NCBI GenBank assembly: GCA_007922225.1
Contig: ML680053.1
Coordinates: 6,502,164 to 6,566,163 of the forward strand
Reading direction: 5' to 3'
Length of the DNA stretch: 64,000 nt
Source: Emydura subglobosa
Taxonomy: Eukaryota; Chordata; Testudines; Chelidae
The notes beneath the pieces were generated by a model. It was not told the DNA's origin. It saw only the letters and a list, made by a program, of their open reading frames with translations, and made no database searches. Both the position numbers and the translations under genes were made by a program. Every line of letters starts with the position of its first letter. The stretch's first letter is position 1. Shown piece by piece: positions 21,481 to 33,289 of this stretch.

Positions 21481-22855
21481 TGTCAGAAGTGGCCTCGCTC
21501 AAATAGCAGATCCTGAAGTTACTGGATGATCTGCCCCCACCTTCCTTCAGCAGTGGAAGAAATAAGCCCTTTATTTGTCTCCTGATAAAATCCCCCAAAG
21601 AGACAAACTTCAAGCCACGTTTATTAAAATATGAATTATCTGTAAAAAGACTGCAAAAGCCCATGAATTGATTTCTGATTTTCTATGGACTTATTTTAGG
21701 ACGTCTCTCTGTGATAATCAGAAAGCACTGAAAATGGCTAGGGACTGATTAATCAACACAACCCCTACTGTGTCCAAAGCTTAACTTTCAATTACACTTA
21801 AAGCTTATGCAGCAGGCAGTGTATTTTCCTTAGGTAAAGTGCCTATGGAGGGAAAAAAAATGCAGAGATAAAAATAGTAAATTAGAAAGAGAATAGTCCT
21901 TATTTAAAAAAAAAAAAAAAGACTCTCTTTGTTATTCCAATTTGGAAGCCATCGACTCCAATGAAGGAATTTAAGCAGATGGAATCCTTTTCACAGCTCT
22001 GGTTCTCCATCCGAATTTCCTTCTAATCAATGTTATTCTACGTGCATCAGCTTCTGGCAGGTGGATTTACCAATACTGTCTGATGGCTGGGCTGCAGCAG
22101 GATGTTGAAATCTCTGCGGGACAACTCAGCACAGTACAGTCCTGACACACTCAACCATATTCACCAGGGCTGCGGGGCTGGAAAAAGTGATTAGGGAGGG
22201 TCTAACAAATTGGTGGAGAGTGATACTCTGGCTCATTTGAAAACATAATTCTTTGCGCTTATGTCAGCCTGGCAAAATTCTCCCCTCCTGCTTGCCCTGG
22301 GACAGCAAAATATCATTTGTTCTTTTTTTCCCTCTCCATTACTATCATGGTAAAAGGTGGGAAAGTAGATTTTCTGACTAGCTGGTTAATTTCCCTGGAA
22401 GTTTTGCAAAGCTGTTGCACACTGTGCCTGTCATCCAAGGTCTCAAAACAATTTATGAATACATTAATGATAATAGATATTATTATTTTCTCATAAAGCA
22501 AAGCACCCTGGGGTCACATCACAATGAAGAGGAAACACAAGTGGGAGTCATTGGCCAGCAATCTCCCTCCACGTTTTACAGCCTTGAGAAGCATGCTGTA
22601 CGGCAGCCACATCGTCAAACCACACTCATCGCAGGCACCCCTCGGTACCTAACACTCATCCCTGCAAAACACACTCTGGAAATCTTCCTCTGCTCATCCA
22701 AACCAGATGTCCCACAGACTCAAGTTTACTCTGTCTGACCACCTTGATGTATCAGGTGTCACGCCGGTCATGCTGTAAATCCTGGCAATTATTTCTTTGT
22801 TAATCATGTGCGAGGTATAGCTAACACCAAATCAAACAGGATGATAGATGCACTA

Positions 22856-23935
22856 ACATAGAATCATAGAATATTAGAGTTGGAAGGGACCTCAGAGGTC
22901 ATCTAGTCCAACCCCCTGCTCAAAGCAGGACTAACCTCAGCTATATCATCCCAGACAGGGCTTTGTCAAGCCTCAGCTTAAAAACCTCTAAAGATGGAGA
23001 TTCCACCACCTCCCTAGGTAACCCATTCCAGTGCTTCACCACCCTCCTAGTGAAAAACTTTTTCCTAATGTCCAACCTAGACCTCCCCCACTGCAACTTG
23101 AGACCGTTGCTCCTTGTTCTGTCATCTGCCACCACCGAGAACAGCCTAGCCCCATCCTCCCTGGAACCCCCTTTCAGGTAGTTAAAGGCTGCTATCAAAT
23201 CCCACCTCATTCTTCTCTTTTGCAAACTAAACAAGCCCAGTTTCCTTAGCCCCTCCTCATAAGTCCTGTGCTCCAGCCCCCTAATCATTTTTGTTGCCCT
23301 CTGCTGGACTCTCTCCAACTTGTCTACATCCTTTTTGTAGTGGGGGGCCCAAAACTGGACACAATACTCTAAATGCGGCCTTACCAATGCCGAATAGAGG
23401 GGAATAATCACTTCCCGTGATCTGCTGGCAATGCTCCTCCTAATGCAGCCCAATATGCTATTAGCCTTCTTGACAACCAAGGCAAACTGCTGACTCGTAT
23501 CCAGCTTTTTATCCACTGTTACCCCCAGATCCTTTTCTGCAGAACTGCTACCTAGATCGTCGGTCCCCAGTCTATAGCTGAGCATGGGATTCTTCCTTCC
23601 TAAGTTGAGGACTCTGCACTTTTCTTTGTTGAACCTCTTTAGATTTCTTTTGGCCCAATCCTCCAGTTTGTTCAGGTCCTTCTGTATCCTATACTTACCT
23701 TCCAGAGTATCTACCACTCCCCCCAGCTTAGTGTCATCCACAAACTTGCTGAGGGTGCAATCTACCCCATCTTCCAGATTATTAAGGAAGATGTTGAACA
23801 AAACCAGCCCCAGGACTGACCCGTGGGGCACTCCACTTGTGACCGGTTGCCAGCTAGACATAGAGCCATTGATCACTACTCATTGAGCCCTGTGCTCTAG
23901 CCAGTTCTCTATCCATTTTATAGTCCTAACATCAG
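22856..23935 (-). pseudogene. CR1 LINE: C-terminal reverse transcriptase and 3' tail
   Basis: The non-LTR retrotransposon CR1 reverse-transcribes its own RNA at the target site. This minus-strand copy is 5'-truncated. A 311-codon frame (22941-23876) covers the last part of the RT domain, with a [11 protein letters not shown] block, FVDDTKLGG in place of the usual FADD active-site motif, and the [19 protein letters not shown] region. Upstream, the RT reading continues to about 23930, separated by a TGA where an arginine CGA codon would be expected. The tail carries ccaaccccctgctcaaagc in plus-strand view and the terminal cataGAATCATAGaat repeats. It is a relatively well preserved but dead copy. 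Confidence 0.85.
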
Positions 23936-23959
23936 CATCCTCTCGCAAGCCAAAACTAC

Positions 23960-24420
23960 GAGCATCGAGGTGATAATTGTTTATCATCAACTTCACTGGG
24001 CAGGCCACGTTGTCCGGATGCCTGATCCCAGATTGCCCAAAAAAGTCTTTTTCTCTGAATTCAGGCAAAGCAAACGCACCAGAGGAGGGCAGAAAAAACG
24101 CTAAAGGGACGCCCTCAAGGCTATTATGAGGAAATGCAACACTGACGTCAACTCATGGGAACGTATAATCCACGACCGACAACAATGGAGAAACTGCTTG
24201 AGTCAGGGAACTCAGCACTTTGAGAATCAGATGTGACTCCACGTAATGGGAAAACAGAAGTGAAAGGAAGTGCGTGGTATGGCCTGAATCAATACCCCTG
24301 GTTCATCCTCCCTGTGCAGAAACACGTCTGCAATGTGACAAAGTCTGTAGCTCCAGAGGAGGCCTTATCAGACATCAGTGGACCCACGGATAATTTTGAA
24401 ATGGACAATCCATGAAAGAC
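23960..24420 (+). pseudogene. C-terminal fragment of another non-LTR retrotransposon
   Basis: In plus-strand frame the sequence reads HWAGHVVRMPDPRLPKKVFF, then KRTRGGQKKR, a TAA stop, RDALKA, and further on DRQQWRNCLSQGTQHFE. About 90 bp later, CDKVCSSRGGL and HQWTHG resemble a C2H2-like finger. This set of motifs is characteristic of the region after the RT domain in several LINE clades; I cannot name the clade. The fragment abuts the 5'-truncated end of the CR1 on the opposite strand. Confidence 0.65.
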
Positions 24421-24544
24421 GATCATCCTTGACTTCAAGGGATTCCCAATGATAGCTAACATGCACCAATGATAATGGTTAGTTAGCACTTGTATTGCTG
24501 CACTTTTCCATCCATAGAGCCCCGCATGCTTTCAGAAAGGTGGG

Positions 24545-24880
24545 TGTGCCTTATCTCCACTTTATAGATGGGGAAACTGAGGCACACAGCTGTGAAGTGA
24601 CTTGAACAGAGTCACACAGCAATTCAGCAGCAAAGCCAGGACAAGAACAAAGGTCTCACGCTCACAGCCCAGTGGCCTATGCACTGGAGTGCACTGACTC
24701 CTTGACACTAATGAAGATAGGCAAATATTATTATTCACATTTTACTGCTAGATAATATGATGCACAAGAGGTTAAGTGATTTATCCAAGCCCAAGTGTCA
24801 GAGCTGCGAACAGAATCTGTAGTCTTGGTTCACAGATCCCTGATCTAACCACTAGACCATATTTCCTTCCATGGCAAAAT
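24545..24880 (-). repeat. Two consecutive MIR-like SINE copies
   Basis: The first (about 24545-24690) carries gatggggaaactgaggcac and gagtcacacagcaattcagc in plus-strand view. The second (about 24700-24880) carries cattttactgctagataat, aagaggttaagtgattta and a tRNA-derived head, ctgatctaaccactagacca. Both are reversed. Confidence 0.65.
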
Positions 24881-25689
24881 GGAAAGATTTATTAACAAAG
24901 CTGTAATGAACAAGAAAGTCTTTGCACCATATCACTAGGGGAAAAAAACCTGGGCCCAAATCTTGTATTTGTCTACCCAAGGATAGCTGAACTATCATAA
25001 TCAGCAATCCTACTTCCAGAATTTAGTGCCAGAAAAGACATTAGTCTGGAGGAGTACCGAAAAGAGAAACAGATGGAGGGAAAGGGAAAAGAGACTGGAA
25101 GTGGGGTAAGGAATAGTGGGTAAAGCCACCTTTTTTCAGTCAGCTCTTTAATGACTAATTTGACCAAAAATTAGAAGTAACGGAATTAGCTCTTGGTTAA
25201 CAAAAGATGCAAACAGATTATAAAGCAACACACAATTACATTTATTTACACTAAGTCAAAGAGTAATTGGTTAACATTTGTGTAGTGCTTAGAAAGTGTT
25301 AAGTGCTATGTGTTAATTATTAATAATTAGTGTTAAATACATGTAACAAAAATAATCTAGCTCAAATTTAATACTAGGTGAAAGAGCCAAAATACCACAG
25401 ATAACAGAGATGAATCACCTCTCTCTCTACTGAGACTGAGATAAATACACCGGGCATAGTACATAGGTGGAACATGCATCTCTTGGGGGTAAAAAAAGGG
25501 ATCCGAAGTTCTGTAGCTGGAAGCTGATCTGAAGCAGAAGGGACAGAGGGGCGGGTAGTGGAATACAGATAGGGACCACACATCTCAAAGAACCTCCGGT
25601 TACACTAAGTAACCTTCATTTCTCCTTCAAATGCTGGTCCCTATGTGTGCCACACATGGATGATTGACAAGTAATGCTCAGGCTGGAAG

Positions 25690-26432
25690 GGGTGCGAGGA
25701 AGCTGGCAGCAAAGATGTTTGCTGTACTGCAGATTCCGAAGCTGCATCCGCATGTCATGTCTAGCCAACTTGTGGATGGAGCTCCAAGTGGCCACCGTAC
25801 ATATATCTTGTACTGGAACTTCTTGTAGGGATGCTGTGGAGGTGGCCCGTACTCTTGCGAAGTGAGCTGTGACGCCTCCAGAAGGAGGGATGTGTGTTAA
25901 TCTGTAGCACTCGATGATGCTCCCAGAAACCCACTGAGAGATTCCCTGAGAGGATACAGCTTGACCTCATGATCTTTCTGCTATGGCAATAAAAGGCCTT
26001 GATGACCTTCTGATGGGTTTGGTTCTTTGCAGGTAGAACGCCAAGGCACATCAGATGTCGAGGGAGTGAAACGTCTTCCCTTTGGCAGAAGCGTGGGATT
26101 TCGGAAAACAGACAGGTAAGTGGATACTTTGGATGAGGCAGAATTCAGAAACAACCCTGGGGAGAAATTTAGGATGGTGGTGAAAGAATATCTTTTCCTC
26201 ATGAAACACCATGAAAGGAGGGCCTGCTCTGATGGCTCCCCACTTGCTGATTCTCCTGGCTGAAGTAATAGCCACTAAGAATGCAACTGTCATGGACAGG
26301 TAGGGCATGGAACATGCCGCCAAGGGTGCAAATGGTGTTCTGGTGAGTGTCAACAGGACAAGACTGAGGTCCCACGGAGGTGTAGGTTTGACCTCTGGCA
26401 GGAAGGTCCTGAATAAGCCTCTCATGAATCAT
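25690..26432 (-). pseudogene. DIRS-like tyrosine recombinase (broken)
   Basis: Minus-strand frames contain PPWDLSLVLLTLTRTPFAPL, then LSMTVAFLVAITSARRISK with the first conserved arginine region, a short run with stops, and GGVTAHFARVRATSTASLQ with the H-x-x-R catalytic motif, followed by VQDICTVATWSS. The order and spacing match the YR of DIRS elements, which cuts and rejoins circular cDNA. Frame changes and at least one in-frame stop make it inactive. The nucleophilic tyrosine was not identified. Confidence 0.75.
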
Positions 26433-27084
26433 ACTATAGTTGGGTGGGTGGAAACAGAACAGCCATCTTCTGGTGGGAGGAAGGCACTAATAACTGCAAG
26501 GTGGACTCGTAACAAGGTAATAGAAAGCCCTGAGTTTTTTAGACAACAGATAATCTAAAATAACCAGATTATTTGCAGTGACTGGATAAGGTTGATTGTG
26601 CTGCCCCCAGACAGAGAACTGCCTCAATTTAGCTAGGCAGCAAGCAGATCCTAGCTGGAGCTTCCCTATTTTGGGTAAGGATAGCCTGAATGGGTGCCAA
26701 GCATTCTATCTCTGACACCCACCCAAACATCAGACCAGGAGATAGAAGTGAGCCTGGATTGGAGTGTCTGGTTCTCCCCCCTCCAGAGTTAGGAGATCCG
26801 GGAAGGGGTGAATCTTGATTGAAGAACAGGCTGACATTGTCAGGAGCTCTGGAAACCAAAAATGTCTGGGCCAATCGGGTGCTAGGAGAATGACATTTGC
26901 CCTGTCGTGACATACTTTTCTCAGGACCTATGGAAGGAGGGGAATGGGAGGAAAGACATATCTGAGATCTTTTGTCCATGACAACAGGAGAGCATCATCC
27001 TGGAAGTCGCAGCCCATGGGTCCTCTGGAGCAGAACAGGAGAAGTTTTCTGTTCATTTGGGATGCAAAGAGACCCCATTGAGCC

Positions 27085-27645
27085 TCACTGTGTGAAAATG
27101 TAACTCAGGATAGAGTTGTGAATCTCCCACTCGTGATCCACAGAGAAGTCCCTCCTCAGGTTGTCTGCTAAGGAGTTCTGAGCATGTGGGAGGTAGACAG
27201 CCAGGATAGTGATGCAATTTCTGAGGCACCAGTTCCAAAGATTGACTGCTTCCAAGCATACGGGAAGAGATCTTGCGCCACCCTGTTTATTTATGTAAAA
27301 GACCGTGGTGATATTGTCTAACATCACTTGGATATGGAGTGAACGTATAAGTGAGAGGAAGGCCTTGCAAGCCAGGTGGACTGCCCTCAAATCTAGTATG
27401 TTGATGTGTAGTCCATTCTCCCATGGGGTCCAGGCACCCTGAGCAGCGTGGCTGTTCAGGTGGGCACGCCACGCCACAAGGGAAGCATTGGTTATGATGG
27501 TGGCTTTGAGGTGGGAGTACTGAAGGGGACGCCCACACTGACTTTCTCCAGGTTCAACCACCAAGTTGAGATGTCCAAAGTAGTCCCTCGCAGGTTCCTG
27601 GGAATGGGTAGAGGTTGTGGCTGTAGAGTGGGGGCCAAGGAACAA
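27085..27645 (-). pseudogene. DIRS-like RNase H domain
   Basis: The 186-codon frame contains ITNASLVAWRAH, GLHINILDLRAVHLACKAF, VMLDNITTVFYINKQGG, LWNWCLRNCITILAVYLPHAQN and SLADNL. This is the block order of the RNase H domain of DIRS-type and related elements. The first catalytic aspartate, expected in T-D-A-S, is an asparagine here, a G-to-A change in the codon. Conserved VMLDN and SLADNL aspartates remain. The RT domain that should precede it is absent. Confidence 0.75.
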
Positions 27646-27699
27646 GGCCTCTGAACCCTCTGAAGTTTCTGTGGAGGCTCAGCTGGACACTGGTACTAG

Positions 27700-29719
27700 A
27701 ATACTTGAGGAGGAGGTGGCCTTGGTTTATAGTGGTGTTTCCTTCTCGGGATTCGAGTGTAGATCCCTAGGGAGCATATGGTCAATCTCAGGTCCTTTAA
27801 CAAGTGTAGGGGTGCCTCTGCTTTCTCATTAAAAAGATTCAACTCACCAAAGGGAAGCTCCTGAATGGTGTTCTGGACCTCCCTGGGGAAACGTGACAAT
27901 TGTAACCAAGAATTCCGTCTCATGACTATACCAGTGGCCAGATCTTTGCATGCCTCCACTGTAGCCTGAAGAGATATTTTTGCCACTCATTTGCCCTCCT
28001 CTATGAAACACTGAAATTGGACTTTGTCCTTAAGGGGGGGGACCTTGTCCTTAAAATCCACCAGCCTGGAATAGTTGTTACCAACAGAGTATGACAGCTA
28101 GCAATACGAAATTGCAGTCCCACGGAGGAAAAGACTTTTCTTCCCAGGAGGACCAGCCTCTTTGAGCCCTTGTCTGTTGGAATGGCCCTTTGATGTTATG
28201 ACCTAGCCCTCTCCACAGCTGCCTGTATCACTAAAAACTGGAGGCGGGGTGAGAGAACAAAAATTCAGCTCCCTTGGTGGAGATAAAATAGTGCATCTTG
28301 GCTTTTTTTAGGTGTGGGGGTGCAGGTTGCTGGAGTGGGCCAGACTGACCTAGCCAGTTCCATGATGGCCTCATTAACAGGAAGAGCCACCTTACTTACT
28401 TCTGTAGGTTTCAAAATATCCATGAGCCGGTGTTGTGGGGCCTGGACTTCCTCCAGCGGGATCTGGGGGTCGTTGGCAATTCTTTGCAATAGATCCTGGT
28501 ATTGCCTATGTTCGTATGGTGGAGACGGAGAGGCAGGAGTGAGTGCTTCGCCCGGAGAAGAGGATGAGATTCCCGTTGGTACCTGTGGATCTGCGTCAGT
28601 ATCTTTCTCCTCACACACCAATGGATTCAGTGGGTGCCGAGAAGGAGAAGTGGCATCTGCCACCGGGATCCCAAGGTCCCCAATGAGGCCAGAAAAAGGG
28701 GTCAATCACTTGAGGGGGACCCCATGGCATCGGGTACCAACGGTTCCTGAGGAAATCTTATCTGGCAGGATAGTGACCGTAACTCCTCAACTGCCTGTTA
28801 TGGTTTGGCTCTCTCCAGTGAGATGCAGGAACGGCTGGCATGTCTTATTCATCTGAATCTGAAAACGGCTCTCCTTGTAATGGTGGGGCCACTGGTACTG
28901 GAGCACTCCTGCCTGATAGTTAGAGACGAGAAGGCTCCTGAGACACTGAAGTAGTATTGCCCTGCAGGGTAATAATGTCCCTCGGGGTGTCAGGCTGGAG
29001 AGGAGGGGAGAGTGAGGATAAGGGAGAAAGATACCCTATGGTGTTGTGTATGTCTCCGTACATCCTGGTATCCAGGGAATTCCAGCGGTCAGGATCGATG
29101 GTACTAGCGAATCCCTGGAGGCAGCGCAATCCTTGGACAAACAAGCTGGTATGAACGAGTCCGGACCTGCGCTTGAAGACAGAACGGGCAGATGACAGAC
29201 CTTATGCTTCGGTGCCAGAGTCACCAATGGATCTTTCTTCCTGTCCACTTTACTCTCCAGATTGGGGGTTTTCAACAGTGCTGATCCCTGAGGGTCTGAG
29301 CATGAAGGCTTACAGACCTCAACCGGCACAGGGAGGGATTGGGTCTCTTGTGGACAGTCCTCAATGGGGATCTGTCTTTGCGCCCATGAGAGTCCCTCTA
29401 CTCTGGAGGAATTGTCCTTGGGCTTAGGTACTGCAGACTCCCTTCTTAAGCACGTGCTTGGAGGGGCTCTGCTCGTCTGCTGGGGGTGATGTACAGGGGC
29501 ATCTCCCTGGCCTGGATCAGAAAGGGACTTCATAGCTGTCTGCATCAGGTGTTTCCTTAGGCGAAGCTCGTGAGCTCTTGGTGGAAATGAGCGGCAAACA
29601 CAGCACTTTGTAGAGATATGTGTCTCTCCCAAGCAGCAGAAGCAGTGCTGGTGATCGTCACAGACGGAGAAGGAGTGAGGGCAAGAGAGGCAGTCCTTGA
29701 ACCCAAAGGCTTTGGACAT
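27700..29719 (-). pseudogene. DIRS-like gag region (broken)
   Basis: The first frame (29036-29719, 227 codons) starts MSKAFGFKDCLSCPHSF and has a Cys/His cluster, C-x2-C-x6-C-x3-H-x2-C-x2-C and further Cys, over about residues 10-45, then a K/R-rich block and a serine/proline-rich tail. A second frame (28265-28705) and a third (27710-27986) carry the rest, including QDALFYLHQGS and LSRFPREVQNTIQELPF. Stops and shifts separate them. Assignment as gag is by position and by the Cys/His cluster, which is similar in other DIRS gag proteins as I recall them. Confidence 0.6.
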
Positions 29720-30190
29720 AGTCCCAGACCAGGAGGAGGGAGCCCCCGGCCAGGGAAAACAAGCTACACTAACTACATTATAAAACTCCCAACTATACTA
29801 ATAGGCTAAGAAGTACAAAAACTATTTACTAATCTATTTACAGGTTCTAGCAAAACAGCTGGAGAAATCTGAGGACACAGGATTCCAACGCTGGCCACAC
29901 GGTGGTAAGAAGGAACTAGAGGGGTCGGCCCACACTGCCTCTTATGCCCTAGGTCAGGAGCATGAGAAGATCTACTGCACAGGTGCAGGTCAATAGGCAT
30001 TGTTCAGAATTTCCGGGCTCAGACACATGGCATGCATCTGTACCCATGTCTGGAACGCACATAGGGAACAGCACTCGAAGAAGAGCACGTAGCTGTTCAG
30101 CGGACAACTTTAAATCACAAAATATTCTAGATTCAATTGTAGGATGAGAAAGATAAAACATTAGTTTCTATCTCTACCATAAAAAAAAAA

Positions 30191-30395
30191 AAACAATGAG
30201 AGTCCTGTGGCACTTTAAAGACTAACAAATTTCTGCGGGCATAAGCTTTCGTGGACTGCAACCCACTTCATCCCATAACATCTGGGTTGCAGCCCATGAA
30301 AGCTTATGCCTGCAGAAATTTGTTAGTCTTTAAAGTGCTACAGGACTCTAGTTGTTTTTGCTGTATACAGACTAACATGGCTACCCCTCTGGAAC
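30191..30395. repeat. Long fold-back (hairpin) repeat
   Basis: Bases 30191-30265 pair with 30283-30357 around a 17-base loop. Each arm holds cactttaaagactaacaaat or its inverse, and ataagctttcgtgg or its inverse. The inner ten base pairs, ctgcaaccca with tgggttgcag, are perfect. Mismatches are few. After the right arm comes cagactaacatggctacccc, the usual end of a common reptile repeat. A poly-A run (30181-30193) adjoins the left arm. Confidence 0.85.
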
Positions 30396-30619
30396 TTATC
30401 GCTACCATGGGTAGAAAAGAAAACGAGAGGAGAGCTGTCTAAGTCAAGATAGCTATACCGACTCCACTATCTCTGCAGCGTATTGTGTACATTCCTGACC
30501 TTGCATGAGGCCAAAAGGCAATGGATTTCAGTTAAGAAGAGTGGATTTAAGTATCAAGTAAAACATCTTGATTACAGCCCATATGCCTTAGGTGGATGGG
30601 GAATTATGTCTAGTGCTTA

Positions 30620-30830
30620 GGAGCAAGAGATTGGGAAACAAGAGTGGTTGGTTCTGTTCTTGGCTGTATCACTAATTTAGAGTGCTATTCTGGACAAGGC
30701 ATTTAACTTCCTTTTTCCTTATGTAAAACAGGAGTAATCATTCTTACTTACGTCACAGTGGTAGTATGGGGCTTAATATTGTTAAAAATCCCATGTAAGC
30801 ACATTAGTAATAGTCTATAAGACTTGTACT
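30620..30830 (+). repeat. MIR-like SINE
   Basis: Blocks ggttctgttcttggctgta, ggacaaggcatttaacttcc and ttatgtaaaacaggagtaat match the MIR core and the aaaatggg-type region in order, in plus orientation. Confidence 0.6.
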
Positions 30831-31868
30831 GCTCTGTGTGATTGCTTAAGACCTTGACTGAGGGTCTAACACGATGCTTCTCAGGTGACATCACCTAGTT
30901 TCAGGAAAGATGAAAAACCGTGAGATTCGGAACATTTGCAATGATCTTTAGGCACCAGTCACAGGCCCTGGATGTACGACTAGTACCTAAAATGAAGTGC
31001 ATTCTGCAAAAAGTATCTGAACACTATTCCTTGTTTACCAAGGCAAACCCACATAGAGAAGAATGGGAAAAAGTGGATTCCCTACCATTTTGAACATTTA
31101 AAGCCTGTAGGGAATAACCCTGGCTTGGCAGGATATGAGCTAGTTACAGCACACATTTAGCACTTTGTAGTTTCAACGCTATGCATAAATGTATTAGGTT
31201 AGCTGGCCATTATCCCTCTAAAGTAAGGAAGCTCAAATAGAGGCTGTCATAAAGCAGCCCCTGCCTGGGAGGCCCTTCAGTGGCAGCCCACAGCATGACA
31301 AGCGCACCCGCCTCTGTTCCCCCTTCATTGGTTCCCAGAAACAGTTCACAAAGTTTTCCAAGTAGCCATAAAGCCCTTGCAAGGTTAATAGGTTAAAAGA
31401 AACCCCACAACTTTCATCCAGAATCCTGCAGCATGGAATTCAAACAGCACTCTCAGTCTTCAGATCCCAGCAGCCCATCACCACATCTCCCATGCAGCTC
31501 CAGTATCTCTTGCCGTGCTCAGGCCCGGCTCTGGGATCTCTCACCACACCTCGGCCTTCAGCCCTCCTGCTTTAGCTCTCCCGCTCAGAGAGCACACAAG
31601 CAGCTCCACCTGATGCTTTCAGCCTTCAGCTCTCTCCAGCCTCCTGTGGCCATGGGTCTCCGGAGGGCTCAGGAAGGACAGCAGACTAGGCCACGTATTG
31701 GTTTCCTGATGATTCCTCCCTCTTTCCAAGGAGCTCTGAATCTCACCTGCCGTCTCCCACTCTGTTGTCAGGCTATCCCGTTCACATGACCCAAGTGGCC
31801 TCTCTCAGGACCCAGTTGGGAGGTAGCTCGTGCTTAAAGGGGCCAGTCACCCGGTGAGAGAGACCAGC

Positions 31869-32165
31869 GTTTTCAGACACGGGTTTCTGAAGCTAAGCAT
31901 CTAACTCCATATTTAGGTCTCTAAATAAAAACTGGACCAATTGGTCCATTGGGAAATAGAGTTGCACAGCACCCTGAAAATTAGGCCACAGTTTGTTTGC
32001 CATGCTGTTGTAGCTGTGCTGGTCCCAGGACATTAGACAGAAAAGGTGCGTGAGGTGATATCTTTTATTCAACCAACTTCTGTCATCAGGCCAAAGTTTG
32101 TTATTTAGGTGCCTAAACATGGAGGTAGCTAATTTCATGCAGCCGGGTTTGAAAATGTCATCTCC
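31869..32165. repeat. Interspersed repeat split by a 90-bp insertion
   Basis: The outer sequence (ctaactccatatttaggtct on the left, ttatttaggtgcctaaacat on the right) belongs to the ttaggtgcctaa group seen also at 34770 and 38440. At 31998-32087 a 90-bp segment, starting tgccatgctgttgtagctgt and including gatatcttttattcaaccaa, interrupts it. Direct repeats flank that segment: aggccacagtttgtt (31983-31997) and aggccaaagtttgtt (32088-32102), 14 of 15 matching. Confidence 0.65.
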
Positions 32166-33289
32166 AGTGACTTGTCTCACAGGATATCACTGGCAGAGCC
32201 AGGATTCCAATGCACCCAGCCCACAGTTCAGCCATTAGGCCATGCTGCCTCCTTTCTATATACCAATAGGTCTTTTCCACCTCTAGCTCCTATCAATCCA
32301 GGATCAGAAAGTGCTATGTTTTGCAGCTTTAAAGGTACGATATTACGGTCTGTCACTGGAGAACTTCCTCTGCAGCTCCTGCTTCTAGGAACAGCCTTGT
32401 GGCAACATCTGCACCTCATTTTCATATTTCATCTTTCAAAACACATCTTTTCTTCCTTATTTACAACTCTAATTTCTCTCTTTCCTCTATCATTGGAATT
32501 ATTGGTTAATGCTTCTCACTTTATTTACTTTGCAATGTCTTTACGCCACAGTTTTCAGCCATTTATTCTAAAACAAAGTAAAGAGTTAAGCAATCAGCTC
32601 ATTTATGTATTTATTTATTCCTTTAGTAGGAATGCAACTTCTATATACTGCCCACTGCCTTGCTTTTTTATGTATTTATTCAGCAAATCATCTGGGGGTA
32701 TAGTCTTTATGTAAGATACTCTACTAAATAAAGTGTTTGTCCACTAATGAACTGGGAATTTAGATGTTCCATCTCCCAGTTAGCGGTAATGAGAGTTCCA
32801 AATGTAAATTCCTTGAATGCAACTGGGAAAAGACTTTTCCTTAAAACCACATGTGATTAAAACCACTTTCATGAATTTGCCATTTGTGATTTGAGCCATA
32901 TGGAAGGGAATACAGTGGGAATACACAGTGTAATTACGCCCGTAATACTTTATGTGGACTATGGCCCAGATCCAAAACCCACTGAAATCTATGGAAGTAT
33001 TTCCATGGACATTACCGGGCATTGGAATAGGTCCTATAAGCTTAATCTCCTACAAATTGTTTTAAAACTCAAATTCCTTTGCATCCAGAGTTAACAATAT
33101 AGGATAAACTACACCATACCATCCCTTAGCATCCAAAAGTCTCAGTACAGTGGATAAAAATAAATAAAGACAAGAGTTTGAATATGCTGGAAATGTTCAC
33201 CTAGTGATACATGTCCTGCTGATAAGAAGCTGCACAGAAACAGGTAGCAATAACATGTGGCCAAAGGTTTAAAAAATGACCAACGTTTT

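Larger units (their letters stand above)
25380..30110 (-). mobile_element. Decayed DIRS-like tyrosine-recombinase retrotransposon
   Basis: DIRS elements reverse-transcribe their RNA and integrate through a tyrosine recombinase rather than an integrase. On the minus strand the order is gag-like region (27700-29719), RNase H region (27085-27645) and tyrosine recombinase (25690-26432), which is the DIRS order. The reverse-transcriptase domain expected between gag and RNase H is missing. Sequences near both ends share a motif in minus-strand reading, ttccctatgtgcgttcca (about 30050) and tccctatctgtattcca (about 25575), which may be remains of the terminal repeats. Both outer edges are approximate. 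Confidence 0.8.
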
